Shown: piece by piece, positions 61,000 through 64,000 of the stretch | Layout: the number at the start of each line of letters is the position of its first letter | How positions within the stretch are numbered: the stretch's first letter is position 1 | DNA from: Azophilus sp965220425 | Lineage (GTDB): Bacteria; Pseudomonadota; Gammaproteobacteria; Pseudomonadales; Azotimanducaceae | Assembly (NCBI GenBank): GCA_965220425.1 | Contig: OZ244830.1 | Location: forward strand, 620,001-684,000 | Reading direction: 5' to 3' | Length of the DNA stretch: 64,000 nucleotides | The notes under the pieces: model-generated | Told to the model about the DNA's origin: nothing | Databases searched by the model: none | Seen by the model: the letters and a program-made list of their open reading frames with translations, nothing else | Translations under genes and position numbers: made by a program

Positions 61000-61731
61000 T
61001 TGGTGTTTCGTCGCGACAAATCTGCGGCGCATCGGCGCATGACGGTCGTGTCGTGGACGCCGCTCCGGCGCTCGCTAGTCGTGCTGGGGCTGGCGGCGGC
61101 GATGGTGAGCGCAGTCTTGGCGGGTTACCTGTGGGCTGTGCGCCAATCGGAACTCGACCGGGATTATCTCGGTCGTCTGGGCGGACAAATCAGGGTACTG
61201 GAACTCGAACTGGAGGATGCCAGCCGGCAACTGGCGGATGCCAATCTCGCTCGTGAAGTCGACCGTGAGGCACTTGCGATTCAGCGCGAAGAGATGGCCG
61301 AACTGCACAAGACCGTCCGGGAAATGCGCGAACAACTCGGATTCTACCGTCGGCTGATGGATGCATCCTCTCCCGGACAGGCATTGCAGGTTGCCGATTT
61401 CGAATGGTTTGGTGGAGAGGGTTCCGGCGCCTACCGTTTCCGGCTGCTGTTGACCCGTCCAACGGAACAGGGCGATTGGATAAGCGGCACGGCCAGGCTC
61501 GTTGTATCGGGTCTGCAGGGGGGCAACGAACGTGAACTGTCCTTGCCGGAAATCTCCGAAACGGCTTCCTATCCTCTCGAATACCGATTCCGTTACTTTC
61601 AACGGCTGTCCGGTTCGCTGACGCTGCCGGCGGGTTTTCGCCCGCTGCGAGTAACGGTGAGATTGTTCTCACCGGGGCGGAACACCGCGGAAGTCGAGCG
61701 TACGTTCAGGTGGGCCGAAACGCCGGGATAG
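61000..61731 (+). CDS. Membrane-anchored coiled-coil protein (DUF6776-like)
   Basis: The 243-residue protein (TTG 61000 or GTG 61003) has a basic N-terminus, one TM helix (LVVLGLAAAMVSAVLAGYLW), a coiled coil (LGGQIRVLELELEDASRQLA to LHKTVREMREQLGFYRRLMD, about 60-120) and a C-terminal beta-rich periplasmic domain (RFRLLLTRPTEQGDWISGTA, PLEYRFRYFQRLSGSLTLPA). The arrangement matches the gammaproteobacterial DUF6776 family encoded upstream of bactofilin and erpA. Its function is unknown; it may work with the bactofilin at the envelope. Confidence 0.7.
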   Translation: MVFRRDKSAAHRRMTVVSWTPLRRSLVVLGLAAAMVSAVLAGYLWAVRQSELDRDYLGRLGGQIRVLELELEDASRQLADANLAREVDREALAIQREEMAELHKTVREMREQLGFYRRLMDASSPGQALQVADFEWFGGEGSGAYRFRLLLTRPTEQGDWISGTARLVVSGLQGGNERELSLPEISETASYPLEYRFRYFQRLSGSLTLPAGFRPLRVTVRLFSPGRNTAEVERTFRWAETPG

Positions 61732-61804
61732 CGTTGGGACCCAAGCCGAAGCCGGCGACTTGCGCTACCATGAGCGGTCCCCGGTTAAGGGACGGAGACA
61801 GATC

Positions 61805-62215
61805 ATGGTCAAGTCGAAAGCGGATAAGAACGTTACGCTCATTGCCGGCAACACGTCCGTCGAAGGACACGTCCGGTTTTCGGGCGAACTTTATGTGAAC
61901 GGCACGGTCGTGGGCGACATTGTCGGCCCGGAAGAGGCGCAAGGCGCCCTTGTGGTCAGCGAGGAAGGTTCGGTGAAGGGCGAGATCCGGGCGCCCAACG
62001 TTATCGTTTCCGGCAGTGTGGAAGGCGATGTGCATGCGGATGTGCGGGTGGAACTGGGCAAGAGCGCTCGGGTTCGCGGCGACATCTATTACAAGCTGGT
62101 CGAAGTCCACGTTGGGGCGGTCATCGATGGCCGCATGGTGCCGCAGGTGGAAACGGCCGGGAACGTGCATGCCTTGCCCGTAGGCGCCCGGGACGACGAC
62201 GGCCCGGTGGGTTGA
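61805..62215 (+). CDS. Bactofilin (polymer-forming cytoskeletal protein)
   Basis: The 136-residue protein starts at ATG 61805 behind GGAG. It is a right-handed beta-helix: repeated six-residue turns in TLIAGNTSVEGHVRFSGELY, VNGTVVGDIVG, GSVKGEIRAPNVIVSGSVEG and DVHADVRVELGKSARVRGDI. Bactofilins polymerise without nucleotide and scaffold cell-wall enzymes or stalk/curvature proteins. An M23 peptidase gene lies 1.5 kb downstream, and bactofilin-M23 pairs are known in other bacteria. The preceding DUF6776-like gene is probably in the same operon. Confidence 0.92.
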   Translation: MVKSKADKNVTLIAGNTSVEGHVRFSGELYVNGTVVGDIVGPEEAQGALVVSEEGSVKGEIRAPNVIVSGSVEGDVHADVRVELGKSARVRGDIYYKLVEVHVGAVIDGRMVPQVETAGNVHALPVGARDDDGPVG

Positions 62216-62264
62216 ACCGATGGCGCCCTGTATAATTCGAGCAGGCTCAATGGAATAACCGGCT

Positions 62265-62600
62265 ATGTCCTGGCAAGCGCAGATTGCATTTTCGGAGCGG
62301 GCCGCCAACAAGGTGCGGCAGCTCATCGAGGAGGAAGGCGATGACCTCAAGCTCCGGGTGTTCATCACCGGTGGGGGCTGTAGCGGGTTCTCCTATGGGT
62401 TCACTTTCGATGAGGCCGTTGCCGACGACGATGCGGTCGTCGAGCGCGATGGGATCACGATGGTGGTGGACAGCCTGAGTTATCAGTACCTGTCCGGGTC
62501 CGAAGTCGACTACAAGGAAGACCTGCAGGGCTCTCAGTTCGTTGTCAGCAATCCGAACGCCGCTTCGACCTGTGGATGCGGAAACTCCTTCGCGATCTGA
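62265..62600 (+). CDS. erpA: Iron-sulfur cluster insertion protein ErpA
   Basis: ErpA (111 residues) is an A-type carrier that delivers Fe-S clusters. It has the three conserved cysteines, one in LRVFITGGGCSGFSYGFTFD and two in NAASTCGCGNSFAI, with SGSEVDYKEDLQGSQFVVSN between. The sequence pattern AANKVRQLIEEE and LKLRVFITGGG fits ErpA rather than IscA. It is convergent with anmK, as in Pseudomonas. Confidence 0.96.
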   Translation: MSWQAQIAFSERAANKVRQLIEEEGDDLKLRVFITGGGCSGFSYGFTFDEAVADDDAVVERDGITMVVDSLSYQYLSGSEVDYKEDLQGSQFVVSNPNAASTCGCGNSFAI

Positions 62601-62654
62601 CCCGTACGCTCCCGTCTTGCCGCGGTCTCCGATTGGGATGATGGATATGCGGGG

Positions 62655-63734
62655 CTAGGGAGCGTAGACCGCCCCGAGGATTCGCGGGCCACTGGCGCCG
62701 GTGACTCCCCCTACATTGCCCGGCGCTTCAACCAGGCGCTGGTGAGCCAGCCAGGCAAAAGCCGCCGCCTCGATGGCATCCCCGTTCCAGCCATGCCGGT
62801 CGGTCGTTTCCACGACACAACCCGAGAGCTCGTCCAGGCGTTGCATCAGGAAACGGTTCAAGCGGCCTCCGCCGCAGACAAGCAGGCGTTGAACGGAAGG
62901 AGCCCAGCGCTTCAGGGCGTCGACGATCGACCGGGCCGTGAATTCCAGGAGCGTGCGCTGAACGTCCCGGGGTTTCAGGTCCGGATCGAGCACGGAGTGG
63001 ACCCAGTTCAGATTGTAGTGTTCCTTGCCGGTACTCTTCGGCGGCGTTCTTTGCAGATAGGGGTCCTCCAGCAGCGCGCCCAGCAGCCCTGAGACCACTC
63101 GACCGCCGGATGCCCAGACGCCCGCTTCATCGTAGCGCCGGCCGGTGTGCACTTCGCACCAGGCATCCAGCAGGGCATTGCCGGGACCGGTGTCGAATCC
63201 GCTCAAGGGTTCCAGTACGGTGACGTTTGCGATGCCGCCGATGTTGAGCACCGCCCGGCGTTCGGCGTCCCTGGCGAAGATTCTCACGTGAAACGGTGGA
63301 ACCAGCGGAGCGGCCTCGCCGCCGGCGGCCATATCGCGCCGGCGGAAGTCGGCTACGGTCGTTATGCCGGTAATTTCAGCGATCAGGTTCGGGTCGCCTA
63401 TCTGAAGAGTGAACGGTGATGGGTCGCGGGGGCGGTGTCTGACCGTTTGACCATGGCTGCCGATGGCGCGCGGTTCGCCGTCGGGGAGGATCGCTCCGGT
63501 CAGGAAGTGCGTGATGGATTCGCCGATGAACCGGCCGAGCGCGGTATCCGCGCGGCCGAGCCGGTCCAGGTTGTCGTCGATGCCCTGGCCCAGCTGAATC
63601 AGTTCGTTGCGCAGGGCATCGGGCAGGGGCCGCGTCTCATGGGCCAGCAGACGGGTGGTGTCGTTGTCGATGTCGACGAGAGCCAGGTCGAGACCGTCGA
63701 CGCTGGTACCGGTGATTGCGCCGATGTAGAGCAG
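62655..63734 (-). CDS. anmK: Anhydro-N-acetylmuramic acid kinase, probable CTG start
   Basis: AnmK (359 residues) phosphorylates 1,6-anhydro-MurNAc in peptidoglycan recycling. The full protein is readable: ATP loop LYIGAITGTSVDGLDLALVD, then AIGSHGQTVRHRPRDPSPFT, LQIGDPNLIAEITGI, catalytic DFRRRDMAAGGEAAPLVPPF, NIGGIANVT, GFDTGPGNALLDAW, and the C-terminal LLVCGGGRLNRFLMQRL. Between the in-frame TGA at 63744-63746 and residue 135 there is no ATG, GTG or TTG; the only sensible start before the ATP loop is CTG 63734, one base after the M23 stop. A sequencing error is the other explanation. Confidence 0.85.
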   Translation of the reverse strand: MLYIGAITGTSVDGLDLALVDIDNDTTRLLAHETRPLPDALRNELIQLGQGIDDNLDRLGRADTALGRFIGESITHFLTGAILPDGEPRAIGSHGQTVRHRPRDPSPFTLQIGDPNLIAEITGITTVADFRRRDMAAGGEAAPLVPPFHVRIFARDAERRAVLNIGGIANVTVLEPLSGFDTGPGNALLDAWCEVHTGRRYDEAGVWASGGRVVSGLLGALLEDPYLQRTPPKSTGKEHYNLNWVHSVLDPDLKPRDVQRTLLEFTARSIVDALKRWAPSVQRLLVCGGGRLNRFLMQRLDELSGCVVETTDRHGWNGDAIEAAAFAWLAHQRLVEAPGNVGGVTGASGPRILGAVYAP

Positions 63735-63735
63735 G

Positions 63736-64000
63736 TTACCGGCTCAAGTAGGCCAACTGTGTCTGTTTTCGGCTGTCCAGCAGAGCGAACAGCGGCGCGG
63801 CTGCCTTGCTGAAACGCTCCAGCTCGGCTTCGGGTACCGGATTCGCGTCCGGCAGCCTGACCGTGCGAGGATTCTTGTGTACGCCGTGGACGAGAAATTC
63901 ATAGTGCAGGTGGGGCCCGGTGGCCCACCCGGTCGAGCCCACGTAGCCGATGGTCTGACCCTGCCGCACCGTGGCTTTGGCGCGAACGCCACGGGCGAAC
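63736..64000 (-). CDS. M23 family peptidoglycan metallopeptidase, C-terminal part (5' end outside window)
   Basis: The frame is open to the window end and stops at TAA 63736-63738. It reads ARGVRAKATVRQGQTIGYVG and STGWATGPHLHYEFLVHG, with the HxH zinc motif (HLHYEF) of lysostaphin/M23 endopeptidases, followed by a C-terminal helix AELERFSKAAAPLFALLDSR. In Pseudomonas a M23 peptidase gene precedes anmK in the same order. It cleaves peptidoglycan cross-links in the periplasm; the N-terminal part (signal or OapA-like domain) is not in view. Confidence 0.9.
   Translation of the reverse strand, partial: FARGVRAKATVRQGQTIGYVGSTGWATGPHLHYEFLVHGVHKNPRTVRLPDANPVPEAELERFSKAAAPLFALLDSRKQTQLAYLSR

Overview
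The window is GC-rich DNA from a gammaproteobacterium. The long housekeeping run bamE-hrcA-recN-grpE-dnaK-dnaJ-dapB-carAB-greA-rlmE-ftsH-glmM-tpiA-secG-tRNA-Leu-tRNA-fMet-rimP-nusA-infB-rbfA-truB-rpsO-pnp, and the second run dksA-gluQ-(NtrC-type regulator)-pcnB-pgi-acs, follow the order known from Pseudomonas and related gammaproteobacteria. HrcA and a high density of small repeats argue against a plain enteric or pseudomonad. Gene decay and missing folate and pantothenate genes hint at an uncultivated, possibly host-associated lineage; that last step is inference.

Layout. Bases 1-9500 are accessory: an SF1 helicase (cut by the edge) coupled to a large protein with a C-terminal AlkB-type dioxygenase; a HAAS/PadR membrane-regulator pair; a graveyard of truncated genes (MBL hydrolase, SDR, methyltransferase, nitrilase) in which one 2-kb segment is present twice, the second copy carrying a deletion at a 7-bp direct repeat; then two toxin-antitoxin pairs (HipBA and Phd/PIN). 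Bases 9500-43550 are the core block: tmRNA-dependent rescue (smpB), envelope assembly (bamE), heat-shock chaperones with two sigma-32-like promoters, lysine/cell-wall (dapB, glmM), carbamoyl phosphate (carAB), glycolysis (tpiA), secretion (secG), transcription-translation (nusA, infB, rimP, rbfA, truB, rpsO) and RNA decay (pnp). Bases 43600-50600 hold metabolic genes on the minus strand (LLM oxidoreductase, sugar dehydrogenase, acs, pgi, a deoxynucleoside kinase). Bases 50600-64000 hold pcnB, a degenerate CbrB-like regulator, gluQ-dksA, an aminotransferase-sfsA pair, a PfkB kinase, hemL-hemJ, a bactofilin, erpA, anmK and part of an M23 peptidase.

The most striking feature is a set of intergenic palindromic elements of about 247 or 294 bp with about 21-bp terminal inverted repeats (TAGCCCGCATATCTCACCAAG): seven complete copies plus several solitary ends in 64 kb, sitting at gene 3' ends and twice supplying or shifting a stop codon. 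A second group of inverted-repeat elements lies at CTAG sites (31393, 53551, 58713), one of which interrupts a repeat whose uninterrupted relative is at 10054. A third, AT-rich element is at 52076.

Several conserved genes are absent from their usual positions: ratA is reduced to a remnant, and fur, yhbY, folP, folK, panB, panC, panD and cbrA are not where gene order would place them. Repeat elements occupy the folP gap.
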